A DNA stretch of 64,000 nucleotides. It comes from Novipirellula herctigrandis (lineage in GTDB: Bacteria; Planctomycetota; Planctomycetia; Pirellulales; Pirellulaceae). A program made the position numbers and the translations under genes. The number at the start of each line of letters is the position of its first letter. Within the stretch, counting starts at the first letter, position 1. The DNA lies in the NCBI GenBank assembly GCA_007859835.1, contig SJPJ01000001.1, positions 5,438,283 to 5,502,282 of the forward strand. The letters run 5' to 3'. The notes beneath the pieces were generated by a model, which saw only the letters and a program-made list of their open reading frames with translations, did no database searches and was not told the DNA's origin. Below, one piece after another: positions 17,921 to 27,453 of the stretch.

Positions 17921-19798
17921 TCACTTCTTTTGAAACTCAACCACCGGATCGACTTTGGCGTGGTGCTGAGTCAGTGACTCGACGACTCGACCTAACAGTA
18001 GCACACTTGGTGCGTCGTTGGGATGGTCGTAGACCAATGATGCTAATTCCTTCGCGGCACCTGTCAGATCACTTTTGTGATAACAGTCCAGTGCTTTTTC
18101 ATAGCGATCCCGCATCTGCTGCCAATCGGAGTCGGCGTCCGGTCGAAATTCGTAGAGCGTGATCACGCTTTTGATACCGACGGGTTTGGCATCAGCGAGG
18201 CGTCGGGTATTGAAGATTGGGCTGTGCACCACCGACGAATATTTTTGCAATGCGTTTTGCGTGGACGAACTCATGATGGCCGTGACGCCGAATGCTTTGG
18301 TCATTCCCTCGATGCGACTGGCGACGTTGACGGTGTTGCCCAACGGACCGTACTTGAATTTGACTTTCGAGCCCGTGTTGCCAACTTGTGCAATCCCGGT
18401 ATTGATGCCAATCCCGACCCCGAATCCATCTGGCGTCAACTCGATCCATTTTTGGCGCAACGGTTCGATGCGACGCAACATTTCGCGGGCTGCATGGCAG
18501 GCGCGGACCGCATGATCTTTCTGCTCTGCTGGGGCACCCCACATTGCCATTAATTCATCACCGATATAGTCGACGAGAACTCCATCGTATTGGATCACAC
18601 ATTGGCTAAGATCCGTTAGCACGTCGTTGATCCACTCGATCGTTTGTGCGGGGCCAATTCGCTCGGAGATGGCACTGAATCCGCGAATGTCGCAAAACAG
18701 TACCGTCACTTCGGCATCGCGACCGGCTAGCAAGTTTTCGTTTTCCTGTAAACATTCCGTCACCGCAGGAGAGAAAAATTGGGACATTGCCGCACGCAGC
18801 GACTCCTCGCGTTGGCGTGCGAGTCCCGACGCCACCGCACTAGCCATCAATTCCAATAAGGTTGCCTCTAATTCACCGATCGGTTCATTCGCCCGAGACA
18901 GGCTCAACTTTCGATCGCCATAGACTACTCCGATTACATCGCCTGTTTCGCTAAGCATGGGTGCGGCGACCGCACGATCGAGTAACATCATCGAAGCTCG
19001 TACGGATTCAAACGAACCGTCAGGCTCGAAGATAACAGTCTTTTTCGAGTAAAGAACGTTTTCCAAAAGTCGCGAACTGCCAACAGGTAACGGTTCAGAT
19101 TGGTCATCGAAATTGACACTCATGCCGGTCTCTGAACTAAATTGCGAGCGCATAACCCATCGATCATGGATCCTTAGAATGACATAGGCGCAATCCAATT
19201 CGATCATCGTTGCGGTGGCACGTACCGCGGCTTCAAAGAACTCGTTCGATCCCGCTGTTTTGCGAACCACGGCCAATGCTTGACGAACGAGGCTAACGGC
19301 AACTTGTCCCGCATCCTCTTCGCCGGAATCGCTACGAAGTTGGCCGAGCCCGGCATCGGCTAAGCCAACGGTGGCGCCAGAGCCGAATGCGTTGATTGTC
19401 CGCAACGTCGTGTCTTGAACTGAAGTCCCCGTCGATGCATTTGGCGAGATATGCAGCGTCAACTGATGCGGCAATGTAACGATGACGGACGAAGGAAACG
19501 TCATTGATTGACCAGGCTGTACTGGTCGGTTGTCGTCACCGACATGAAAGACCGATTGGTCGTGAATGTTGATTAACCGCAGGCTTCCCTTGCCGTTGTC
19601 CTCAATTCGTAATGCTCGGCGCGGAACCCACAACAAACTAAGCGGTGCGACCGCAACGCGGAACGTTTGGTTGCCGAGATCGCGAACTTCCAGCAATTCC
19701 TCGTTCACGTTCTGGCGACCAACTTCCAAAGGAAGGCTCGCATCCTTGACATGCAAGTTCACTTCGTTCGATTGGATTGCAATATCAACAGATTTCAC
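17921..19798 (-). CDS. FHA-GAF-class III adenylate/guanylate cyclase
   Basis: A cytoplasmic signalling enzyme predicted to make cAMP or cGMP. The 625-residue product has an N-terminal FHA-like beta domain (about 1-120), a GAF domain (about 165-335; AAPMLSETGDVIGVVYGDRK), then the class III catalytic domain (about 350-545). Catalytic features: metal-binding Asp in VTVLFCDIRGFS, second Asp in DYIGDELMAMWGAP, and NVASRIE carrying the transition-state Asn and Arg. The substrate-selecting region reads KFKYGPLGNTVN, with Asn where Asp often marks ATP use, so base preference is open. The tail has a TPR-like helical segment. FHA suggests phosphopeptide input, GAF a small-ligand input. It is divergent from the GH63 gene. 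Confidence 0.9.
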   Translation of the reverse strand: MKSVDIAIQSNEVNLHVKDASLPLEVGRQNVNEELLEVRDLGNQTFRVAVAPLSLLWVPRRALRIEDNGKGSLRLINIHDQSVFHVGDDNRPVQPGQSMTFPSSVIVTLPHQLTLHISPNASTGTSVQDTTLRTINAFGSGATVGLADAGLGQLRSDSGEEDAGQVAVSLVRQALAVVRKTAGSNEFFEAAVRATATMIELDCAYVILRIHDRWVMRSQFSSETGMSVNFDDQSEPLPVGSSRLLENVLYSKKTVIFEPDGSFESVRASMMLLDRAVAAPMLSETGDVIGVVYGDRKLSLSRANEPIGELEATLLELMASAVASGLARQREESLRAAMSQFFSPAVTECLQENENLLAGRDAEVTVLFCDIRGFSAISERIGPAQTIEWINDVLTDLSQCVIQYDGVLVDYIGDELMAMWGAPAEQKDHAVRACHAAREMLRRIEPLRQKWIELTPDGFGVGIGINTGIAQVGNTGSKVKFKYGPLGNTVNVASRIEGMTKAFGVTAIMSSSTQNALQKYSSVVHSPIFNTRRLADAKPVGIKSVITLYEFRPDADSDWQQMRDRYEKALDCYHKSDLTGAAKELASLVYDHPNDAPSVLLLGRVVESLTQHHAKVDPVVEFQKK

Positions 19799-19944
19799 AA
19801 CAGCGTCTCCGTTCCGGAAAGACTTTCAGTCGCTCTTGTAGTATAGCTGAAATTTGCTTCCAAGTTGGCACGCACCTGCTAAGATTGAATGATTGATGGT
19901 GTCGCACAACCAAGTCCTGCATCGCCTAGCTGGCTGTCAGAATC

Positions 19945-22626
19945 ATGCCCATAAACACTGCCGAGCGTGCTCGTCTTAAGGCCGACCACCAGGGGCTTCA
20001 GAATTGGAGAGCCTGGGGGCCTTACGTTAGTGAACGGTCGTGGGGAACCGTTCGGGAGGACTATAGCGAGGACGGCAATGCATGGGACTATTTGACACAC
20101 AATCATGCTCGATCCAAAGCGTACCGGTGGGGTGAAGATGGGCTGGCGGGAATTTGCGATCGTTATCAGTTGTTGGTTTTTGCGTTGGCGCTATGGAATG
20201 GAGAGGATCCGTTTCTGAAGGAGCGTTTGTTCGGTCTTACGCCCGACCAGGCCAACCATGGCGAGGATGTCAAGGAATATTACTTCTATCTTGATGCGCT
20301 GCCGTCGAGTGCGTATTTGAAGTATCTGTATAAATACCCTCAAGCACAATTTCCTTATCAGCAGCTTCTTGTTGAGAACTCGCGGCGCAACCGCCAGCAG
20401 CGTGAATACGAACTCATTGATACAGGCATCTTTGATGACGATCGGTACTTTGATGTGTTCGTCGAGTATGCCAAGGAAAATACTCACGACTTATGTGTTC
20501 GCATCGAAGTTTTTAATCGTGGTCCCGAGCCAGCGCCCATTTGGGTATTGCCCCATTTGTGGTTTCGCAATACTTGGGCATGGGAAACCGAACGCCAACC
20601 AGAGCCGATACTCCGGATGCACGGTCACGATTCGCAGTCACTTTGCTTAGTGGCTGACTCTAGCAATGTTGCTCCACTGGGAAACCTGCTCTTTCCCTAC
20701 AAATTAGACAACTACTACTTACAAACTGACGCAAGCAGCCAGCCGCTGTTTACGAATAACGAAACGAACCAAGAACTTCTGTACGGCGTTTCGAATGAGA
20801 GTCACTTTGTCAAAGACGCGTTCCATCGCCATTTCGTGGATAAAACAGACTGTGTCAATCATGAATTGACTGGAACAAAGGCTTGTATCGACTATGGCAT
20901 GACAGTGATTGAGCCAGCCGGATCGAAAGTTTTTCGTTTGCGACTGTCGAACCAAAATCCCCTTGATCAACCAAGTCATTCGCTTAGCGAAGTGGATGAG
21001 ATTGTTGCCAAGCGGAGAGCCGAGGCGGATGAGTTCTATGCTGCGATTCATCCACCAAAGGCTTCCGCGGACGAGTGTTTGATTCAGCGTCAAGCATTGG
21101 CAGGGATGTTGTGGACAAAACAGATTTACTTGTTTGACGTTCAGAAGTGGCTCGATGGCGACAATGCGCATGCGCCGCCTGCTGAGAGTCGCCGCAAAAT
21201 TCGTAACCACCATTGGCGTCATCTCAACTCGATGCGAATTCTCTCGATGCCGGACAAGTGGGAATACCCTTGGTTCGCCGCTTGGGATCTTGCCTTTCAT
21301 TGTATTCCGTTGACATTGGTTGACCCGGAATTCGCCAAAGAGCAATTGTGGCTATTGTTGTTCGAACAGTTTCAGCATCCCAACGGCCAAATACCGGCTT
21401 ACGAATGGGAGTTTTCCGATCTGAATCCTCCCGTCCATGCCTGGGCCGTTTGGCGAGTCTACAACATGGACCGGATTCGCAACGGGTGTGCCGACCGAGA
21501 GTTCCTTGAACGCTGTTTTCACAAGCTGATGCTTAATTTCACTTGGTGGATCAACAAAGTTGACAGCGAAGGACACAACGTGTTCGAAGGTGGATTCCTG
21601 GGGCTCGACAATATATCGTCTTTTGATCGTAGCGAGCGACCGGATGATGGGGCGACTCTAAAACAAGCCGATGCAACTGGGTGGATGGGGATGTATTGCT
21701 TGAACATGATGCGCATTGCATTGGCTTTGGCGAAAGAGAATCCAGCGTATGTTGGATTAGCGACAAAGTTTTTTGAGCACTACACCTACATCGGCTCAGC
21801 GATGAAAAATATGGGTGGACGCAGTTTTCAACTGTGGAGTGACAACGATGGGATGTTTTGTGACGTATTGAGTTATCCCGACGGCAGCTACCATCGTTTC
21901 CATTTGCGGTCGCTTGTGAATTTGATTCCGTTGTACGCGGTCGAGCGATTGGAGGACAATTGGATTGAGCAATTTCCGTTGTTTCGTGATAACTTGTTGT
22001 GGTGTTTACGGAACCGGGCATCGATGACTCAGGCTTGTATGACGGAGAACAAGTGTAGTGCTGGGGATGTGCTGCTACTGTCACTGGTCGATCAAGAACA
22101 ATTTCGGAGGATTTTGCAACGAATCGCCGATCCCGATGAATTTTTGAGTCCCTTTGGCCTGCGAAGTTTATCAAAACACCATGCCGACCATCCGTACTCT
22201 TTTAACGGTGAGCGAGTGCAGTACGAAGCGGCAGAATCAACAACGTGGTTGAAGGGTGGCAACTCCAATTGGCGCGGCCCCGTTTGGTTTCCAACAACGT
22301 TTTTGATGATCGAATCGTTGCGTCGGTTTGCTCAAGTGTACGAAGGGGAAATGCATATTCAGACTTCTGAAGGTGCGCACGACTTGACGCTGATTGAAAT
22401 GGCTGCGGACCTAGCCAATCGGATGATCAGCTTGTTTGCACGAGATGCGTCAGGTCGAAGAGCGTTCTATGGCGACAATGAAAAATTCCAATCCGACCCA
22501 CATTGGCGCGATTGTTTGCTGTTTCACGAGTACTTTCATTCGGAAACTGGCGAAGGACTCGGGGCGAGCCATCAAACCGGATGGACTGGGTTGGTTGCGT
22601 CACTCATCGATGAGTGGCGTCGTTGA
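19945..22626 (+). CDS. Glycoside hydrolase family 63 protein
   Basis: The 893-residue protein has no signal peptide, so it acts in the cytoplasm. It matches bacterial GH63 proteins, (alpha/alpha)6-barrel enzymes acting on alpha-glucosides. Family features are [38 protein letters not shown] with the acidic catalytic region, and a C-terminal [20 protein letters not shown] segment. The N-terminal beta domain has [18 protein letters not shown]. It is followed after 23 bases by glgX, so the two form an operon that probably handles glycogen-derived or compatible-solute oligosaccharides. The true substrate (glucosylglycerate, mannosylglycerate or malto-oligosaccharide) cannot be told from sequence alone. 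Confidence 0.9.
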   Translation: MPINTAERARLKADHQGLQNWRAWGPYVSERSWGTVREDYSEDGNAWDYLTHNHARSKAYRWGEDGLAGICDRYQLLVFALALWNGEDPFLKERLFGLTPDQANHGEDVKEYYFYLDALPSSAYLKYLYKYPQAQFPYQQLLVENSRRNRQQREYELIDTGIFDDDRYFDVFVEYAKENTHDLCVRIEVFNRGPEPAPIWVLPHLWFRNTWAWETERQPEPILRMHGHDSQSLCLVADSSNVAPLGNLLFPYKLDNYYLQTDASSQPLFTNNETNQELLYGVSNESHFVKDAFHRHFVDKTDCVNHELTGTKACIDYGMTVIEPAGSKVFRLRLSNQNPLDQPSHSLSEVDEIVAKRRAEADEFYAAIHPPKASADECLIQRQALAGMLWTKQIYLFDVQKWLDGDNAHAPPAESRRKIRNHHWRHLNSMRILSMPDKWEYPWFAAWDLAFHCIPLTLVDPEFAKEQLWLLLFEQFQHPNGQIPAYEWEFSDLNPPVHAWAVWRVYNMDRIRNGCADREFLERCFHKLMLNFTWWINKVDSEGHNVFEGGFLGLDNISSFDRSERPDDGATLKQADATGWMGMYCLNMMRIALALAKENPAYVGLATKFFEHYTYIGSAMKNMGGRSFQLWSDNDGMFCDVLSYPDGSYHRFHLRSLVNLIPLYAVERLEDNWIEQFPLFRDNLLWCLRNRASMTQACMTENKCSAGDVLLLSLVDQEQFRRILQRIADPDEFLSPFGLRSLSKHHADHPYSFNGERVQYEAAESTTWLKGGNSNWRGPVWFPTTFLMIESLRRFAQVYEGEMHIQTSEGAHDLTLIEMAADLANRMISLFARDASGRRAFYGDNEKFQSDPHWRDCLLFHEYFHSETGEGLGASHQTGWTGLVASLIDEWRR

Positions 22627-22649
22627 CCATGAATTAAAAGGAAAACATC

Positions 22650-24716
22650 ATGACAGGCATTGGCACAGGAAAGTCCTATCCCCTCGGTGCAACCATGACA
22701 CCATGGGGAGTCAATTTTAGCGTTCACTCGAAAAGTGCGACGTCGGTCGAGTTGCTGCTATTCGACGATGTTGACGACGCCAAGCCTGCACGTGTGATCA
22801 AACTCAGCGATGACCAACATCACACTTTTCACTATTGGCACGTTTTGGTTGAAGGGATTCAAGCAGGGCAGATTTATGCTTATCGCGTCGACGGTCCGTT
22901 TTTGCCCATGCAAGGACTGCGTTTTGATAAATCTAAGATTTTGCTAGATCCGTATGGTCGCGCTGTAGCAATGCCAAAGGCCTATGATCGCGAAGCTGCG
23001 GCATGTCCGGGTGACAATGCGACTTCCGCGATGAAGAGCGTGGTTGCCGACCTGACGACATACGATTGGGATGGTGACGCGCCGCTACGCCATCCGTTTA
23101 ACGAGACGATTATCTATGAAATGCACGTTGGGGGATTTACCAAACATGCCACGTCAGGAGTTGCACCAGAGCGGCGAGGCACCTACTCGGGGTTGATCGA
23201 CATGATCCCCTACTTGCAAGACCTCGGCATAACCGCAGTCGAACTGTTACCGGTCTTTCAATTTGATCCACAGGAAGCTCCTCCCGGTTTGACCAATTAT
23301 TGGGGTTACAATCCAATGTCATTCTTCGCACCCCATCTTGGATACGCTTCGACTAGCTCGCCGCTGCAGGTGTTAGACGAGTTTCGTGATATGGTCAAGG
23401 CGCTTCATCGTGCGAACATCGAAGTTCTTTTGGATGTCGTCTACAACCATACGGCGGAAGGCAGTGAGAATGGGCCGACGTTTTGCTTCAAAGGCTTTGA
23501 AAATCCCGCCTACTATATTCTTGAATCTAGCCGGCCAAACAGCCATGACCGCAGTCGATTCGCCAATTTCAGCGGCTGCGGTAATACGCTTAAAGGAAAT
23601 CACGCTGTTGTTCGCAGGCTGATATTGAGCAGTTTGCGATATTGGGTGGAAGAGATGCATGTTGATGGTTTCCGATTTGATCTGGCATCGGTCCTGTCAC
23701 GCGACGAACACGGCAAGCCGCAAGAGAGCCCGCCGATATTATGGGATATCGAAACGGATCCGGTTCTCAGCGGAACCAAATTAATCGCCGAAGCATGGGA
23801 TGCGTCGGGGTTGTATCAGGTTGGTAGTTTCTTTGGCGATCACTGGAAAGAATGGAATGGTCGGTTTCGAGATGATGTCCGATCGTTTGTGAAAGGTGAC
23901 GCAGGTCACGCAGGGATCTTTTCAAAACGCTTCTTGGCTAGCCCCGATATTTATGAACACCGTAATCGCGAACCCGAGCAAAGTATCAATTTCGTGACTT
24001 CGCATGACGGATTCACGATGAATGACTTGGTTTCCTATAACTCAAAGCACAATCTAGCCAACCTGGAAAATGACCGTGACGGCTGTAACGCGAATTACAG
24101 TTGGAATTGTGGCGTCGAAGGTCCATCGAGCGATCCGGATGTTGAGCGGTTGCGCGTCAAGCAAATCAAGAATCTGTTGACAATCAATCTGTTGGCGTTC
24201 GGCGTGCCGATGATATTGATGGGCGACGAAATGCGTCGCAGCCAAGGTGGCAATAACAATGCGTATTGCCAAGACAACCAAGTGAGTTGGTTGGATTGGT
24301 CACTGCTAGAGAGACATGCCGAGATTCATCGCTTCGTCAAAGGATTGATTGAGTATCGTAAAAGGCTGCCCGCGAGAAAGAAAACGGACGTCACGCTTAG
24401 CGATGTGCTGACGCGTGCGCGTGTTCTATGGCACGGCGCGGAACTGGGGAAACCAGATTGGGGAGTCGAATCACGTCATGTTGCGTTCACGATTGAGAGA
24501 CCCGACAAACGGTTTCATTTGATCTTTAACACTCATTGGGAGCCGACACATTTTCAGATTCCGGAGATGCTGGAATCGTTCGAGCCCTGGCAACGTGTCA
24601 TCGACACCAGCCTTGCGTCGCCCGATGATATTTCGTGGGGTATCCCCGTCGAGGACCAAGTTTCCTATCACGTGCAAAGTCGATCGACCGTGGTTTTGAC
24701 GTCGATATGTAAGTGA
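22650..24716 (+). CDS. glgX: Glycogen debranching enzyme (isoamylase type, GH13)
   Basis: GlgX removes alpha-1,6 branches from glycogen in the cytoplasm. The 688-residue product has the N-terminal CBM48 module (GATMTPWGVNFSVHSKSA), the GH13 barrel with LLDVVYNHTAEG, the nucleophile Asp in VDGFRFDLASVL, the acid/base Glu in LIAEAWD, and the third Asp in FVTSHDGFT. QGGNNNAYCQDNQVSWLDW is also typical of GlgX/isoamylases. An AAAAGGAAAA-like stretch serves as ribosome-binding site in the 23-base gap after the GH63 gene, so the two are co-transcribed. All catalytic residues are present and the length is normal. Confidence 0.93.
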   Translation: MTGIGTGKSYPLGATMTPWGVNFSVHSKSATSVELLLFDDVDDAKPARVIKLSDDQHHTFHYWHVLVEGIQAGQIYAYRVDGPFLPMQGLRFDKSKILLDPYGRAVAMPKAYDREAAACPGDNATSAMKSVVADLTTYDWDGDAPLRHPFNETIIYEMHVGGFTKHATSGVAPERRGTYSGLIDMIPYLQDLGITAVELLPVFQFDPQEAPPGLTNYWGYNPMSFFAPHLGYASTSSPLQVLDEFRDMVKALHRANIEVLLDVVYNHTAEGSENGPTFCFKGFENPAYYILESSRPNSHDRSRFANFSGCGNTLKGNHAVVRRLILSSLRYWVEEMHVDGFRFDLASVLSRDEHGKPQESPPILWDIETDPVLSGTKLIAEAWDASGLYQVGSFFGDHWKEWNGRFRDDVRSFVKGDAGHAGIFSKRFLASPDIYEHRNREPEQSINFVTSHDGFTMNDLVSYNSKHNLANLENDRDGCNANYSWNCGVEGPSSDPDVERLRVKQIKNLLTINLLAFGVPMILMGDEMRRSQGGNNNAYCQDNQVSWLDWSLLERHAEIHRFVKGLIEYRKRLPARKKTDVTLSDVLTRARVLWHGAELGKPDWGVESRHVAFTIERPDKRFHLIFNTHWEPTHFQIPEMLESFEPWQRVIDTSLASPDDISWGIPVEDQVSYHVQSRSTVVLTSICK

Positions 24717-25036
24717 CGATCCTCGTTCAGTGATAAGAGCAAAGGCCAGAATTGAAAAACCGGTTTGGTCTTGGAGTGCGTTGGATCGATGTCTTTGTGT
24801 TGCGACGCATCGCCAAAGTAGGTGTGTACATGACCGGATGCGACGCACTTTCTCTTGTTGTTCGCCAGCATCAATACAAACAAGAGCAATAAATCCTCTC
24901 GCTCGCCAATGCAAAGACGCCGGCTCGATCCTATTGGTCAATCCGCTTCATGATCAAAACGAACAGGAAGCAACCAAGTAGGCTCGGCCGACGTCGTAAC
25001 GAATCCAACGTGAAAGAACTAGGAAAAACCTATTCC
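24717..25036. other. Gap between glgX and the DUF1559 gene, nothing recognised
   Basis: About 320 bases lie between two convergent genes. Short open frames exist on both strands but have no similarity I can name and no good ribosome-binding sites. A weak AGGAA/TTCCT inverted repeat with a T-run lies just past the DUF1559 stop on its strand, too short to call a terminator. Confidence 0.35.
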
Positions 25037-26272
25037 TTAAAATTCTTCGTCAATGGTTTCGCGAAGTGCTCGAGTCCCCAACGCACCCCATAATCCGTAT
25101 GGACTTTGTCTACCCGGAGCACGGGCACCGTTACCGCCCCACCAGATATTTCCGGCTTTACTATTTCCGGCTTCAATGGAATCGGTAATGAATTTGACAG
25201 CGCCATCGCTCATCAGAACATGGGCACCGCCTTGATGACGACTGCTTGGCGCTGCTCCTGTTTCCCGCCAAATGCCTGAGCCGTGGGTGCAAACCGGTGA
25301 GTTCGGGGGCAAGATGGTGGTGATTCCCGTGTGCATGGCGTAACCACTAGCCCACTTGAGACCTCGTTGCGTTTGAGTGCTACCGCTGAACGGTGCACCG
25401 GAAGCCCAAAACCTGGGGCGAAGCGAATCGACATTGTTGTAGCATCGAGACGGATCATTGATGATACTTCCGCCACTGCTGCCATTTACCGCTTGGGTTG
25501 TGATGTCCGAATCTCCAAGATCCGTATTCAATTCGCCCGCCATGATGGAGTTGGACAATCCGTCCAAAATATCGCGGAATCGGGTCACATTTCGAGGAAA
25601 GAACACCCCACGACAACTGGTCTTCGCCCGTGGCAATCGGGTGGGATTGTCGGTTCCATTTTGATTAATTCCACCATCATTTTGAAGTCCCAATGCATCA
25701 CCAATACAGACTCCATAATTTGTACGTCCCTGACCCGGCAGGCCATTGCCCGGGTCACTGGGGCAACGGAAGGTCGGAACGTCTGTCATCCAGGGGTCGT
25801 ATCGGTAGTTCCCTTGTTGTGTGAGATTGATATCCGGGTTGGGCCCCATGGCGCTGAAGTAGTAGGTGCCCACAGCAGACGGCGGGTCCGTCGCGGCAAA
25901 ACGATTGCTGATTTGTTCCCAAATCGCTTGTTGCTCGACAAAGGGAGTTAGTGGGACCAACGCGCTTAAGTTATGAAGATTGTTGCCGCCAAATTCCCCG
26001 TTGATCGTTGTGGGGACGCGTGACTGAGGGTCGTTGTTTCCGTACATCCGGGCGGTTCCACCCCGTTGCAACGGAAGTTGATTGTAGGCGGAATGGTAAT
26101 TGTGCATTCCTAGCCCAATTTGTTTGACGTTATTGCTGCAACTCATGCGTCGCGCGGCTTCTCGGGCCGCTTGCACAGCTGGTAGCAATAGCCCAACCAA
26201 CACCCCAATAATGGCGATGACCACCAATAACTCAACTAATGTAAAGGCGCTACGTTTGTTGCGCTGACTCAT
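25037..26272 (-). CDS. DUF1559 pseudopilin-like protein
   Basis: DUF1559 proteins are greatly expanded in planctomycetes and resemble type II secretion pseudopilins; their role is not established. The start at 26272 gives MSQRNKRSAFTLVELLVVIA, a classic prepilin signal cut before Phe, followed by IGVLVGLLLPAVQAAREAAR. A longer open frame to 26395 adds residues with no signal character. GAGAGG precedes the ATG. The C-terminal H-X9-DG motif common to the family is visible in SRHQGGAHVLMSDGAVKFI. The product is 412 residues, slightly long. A small lipoprotein gene lies 106 bases upstream on the same strand, a common planctomycete pairing. Confidence 0.92.
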   Translation of the reverse strand: MSQRNKRSAFTLVELLVVIAIIGVLVGLLLPAVQAAREAARRMSCSNNVKQIGLGMHNYHSAYNQLPLQRGGTARMYGNNDPQSRVPTTINGEFGGNNLHNLSALVPLTPFVEQQAIWEQISNRFAATDPPSAVGTYYFSAMGPNPDINLTQQGNYRYDPWMTDVPTFRCPSDPGNGLPGQGRTNYGVCIGDALGLQNDGGINQNGTDNPTRLPRAKTSCRGVFFPRNVTRFRDILDGLSNSIMAGELNTDLGDSDITTQAVNGSSGGSIINDPSRCYNNVDSLRPRFWASGAPFSGSTQTQRGLKWASGYAMHTGITTILPPNSPVCTHGSGIWRETGAAPSSRHQGGAHVLMSDGAVKFITDSIEAGNSKAGNIWWGGNGARAPGRQSPYGLWGALGTRALRETIDEEF

Positions 26273-26378
26273 TTGAACACCTCTCGAAAAAAGAATAAAG
26301 AACAATCGTCTCTGCGTCGTTTCGTGGCTTCTGATTGACAAGCGTTTAATGGCAAGACTTCGATCAGGTAACGAATAA

Positions 26379-26591
26379 TCACTCCATCGCGTCACTCATT
26401 TCAAACTGCTCTTGCTCCTCTGGTGGCTCGTCATCAGCCCGCATTGCAACGTCGGGATTTTCTTCCAAATAGGATTGGATCTCGTTGGTCGTTGCGTTCG
26501 GGGCGACTTCACCACCACCGCAACCGGTAACAAAAAACAAACCTAGTACAACGCACATAAGGCAGGTCGCCGAATACATGGATTTGAGCAT
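26379..26591 (-). CDS. Small lipoprotein next to a DUF1559 gene
   Basis: This 70-residue protein has a clear lipoprotein signal (MYSATCLMCVVLGLFFVTGC) with lipobox FVTGC. The mature part of about 46 residues is short and very acidic (DDEPPEEQEQFEMSD), without any known domain. It is transcribed in the same direction as the DUF1559 gene. Tiny lipoproteins with an acidic tail regularly accompany DUF1559 genes in planctomycetes, so a shared envelope role is likely but undefined. Short size limits confidence, yet the lipobox and context support it. Confidence 0.7.
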   Translation of the reverse strand: MLKSMYSATCLMCVVLGLFFVTGCGGGEVAPNATTNEIQSYLEENPDVAMRADDEPPEEQEQFEMSDAME

Positions 26592-27358
26592 CTCTAAATA
26601 TCTCTCGTTAAAAGAAAAAACAGCAACTTCAAAGCATGGTGCTTGAGTTTTTGCTGCGTTTGAACACTACGCGCCAGCGTTTCCGCCAGCAAAAAGTAAC
26701 GCTAATAATTCAGAATCACTTGAATGCCATTGATGAACATTCATGATCGAAATTTACGCGTTCGAGACAAAACCTTGCTCTTAGTTAATCGAAAGGAAAC
26801 GGAAATGGACACTTAAGCAACTGCAGTAATTCTTGATGCGTCTGACTGGATGCCAAAAGCAACGACCGCCGATCTGGTCAAACGCAATTCCAGTGCTGAA
26901 AAGCGTTCGATTCCATCAATCGAGGAGGTTGCTTTCAGGTCCCCGAAACAGTGACTGTGCCAGGGAACGATAAATATTAAGCGGTGTTGAATTATTGGCT
27001 AACTCTATTTTTAACCAGTCTTCACGGCTGAGTCAAATTTTGCCTTATAAATCGCAAGGTACTTCAGTTATTAAAGCTGCTTTTCGTGCTATGCGAGTCG
27101 CACCGCGAAGAATCGAAGGGAATGGGGCCGCTATTCCTCCGACAGAGAACTACTCCTGACGTATGACCGTCGATTTCATCGTCAAACATGGCTTCTTGGT
27201 CGGGCCGTTCCTCTTTACGTGAATGAAGACTTTTGCGAAGCCACGTCTTTTGGCTTGCCACAGAGGAGAATTCGACTAAATCGACAATTCAGGGTGCGTC
27301 GACTAGGATGTTGAATCTCGCAGCGTCGCGGTATTTACCGTCGCCAAGATTCCCGCCC
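26592..27358. other. Long gene-free region upstream of the GH95 gene
   Basis: More than 760 bases lie between the small lipoprotein gene and the tandem repeat before the GH95 gene. Base composition is more AT-rich than the neighbours, with several stop codons in all frames. A 65-codon frame on the reverse strand (27064-27261) reads acidic and Ser-rich but has no ribosome-binding site or recognisable domain. I see no RNA gene. Promoters for the lipoprotein and the GH95 gene must be here. Confidence 0.4.
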
Positions 27359-27433
27359 GTTAACCGTGTTCCTGTTAACCGTGTTTCCGTTAACCGTGTT
27401 CCTGTTAACCGTGTTTCCGTTAACCGTATTCCC
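27359..27433 (+). repeat. Five copies of a 15-base tandem repeat
   Basis: Units begin at 27359, 27374, 27389, 27404 and 27419 and follow GTTAACCGTGTTYCY; odd and even copies differ at the last bases and the fifth has a G-to-A change. Each unit carries the palindrome GTTAAC. The array ends 20 bases before the GH95 start, so it sits in its leader or promoter. Regular 15-base spacing is about one and a half helical turns. Confidence 0.9.
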
Positions 27434-27453
27434 GCCTTTTTCCATCGAGACTG

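Noticed and set aside
25037..26395. Long form of the DUF1559 gene starting at 26395
   Set aside because: The prepilin signal starts at 26272 with a good ribosome-binding site, and the long form would overlap the lipoprotein gene.
27064..27261. 65-codon reverse-strand frame
   Set aside because: No ribosome-binding site, domain or conserved context.
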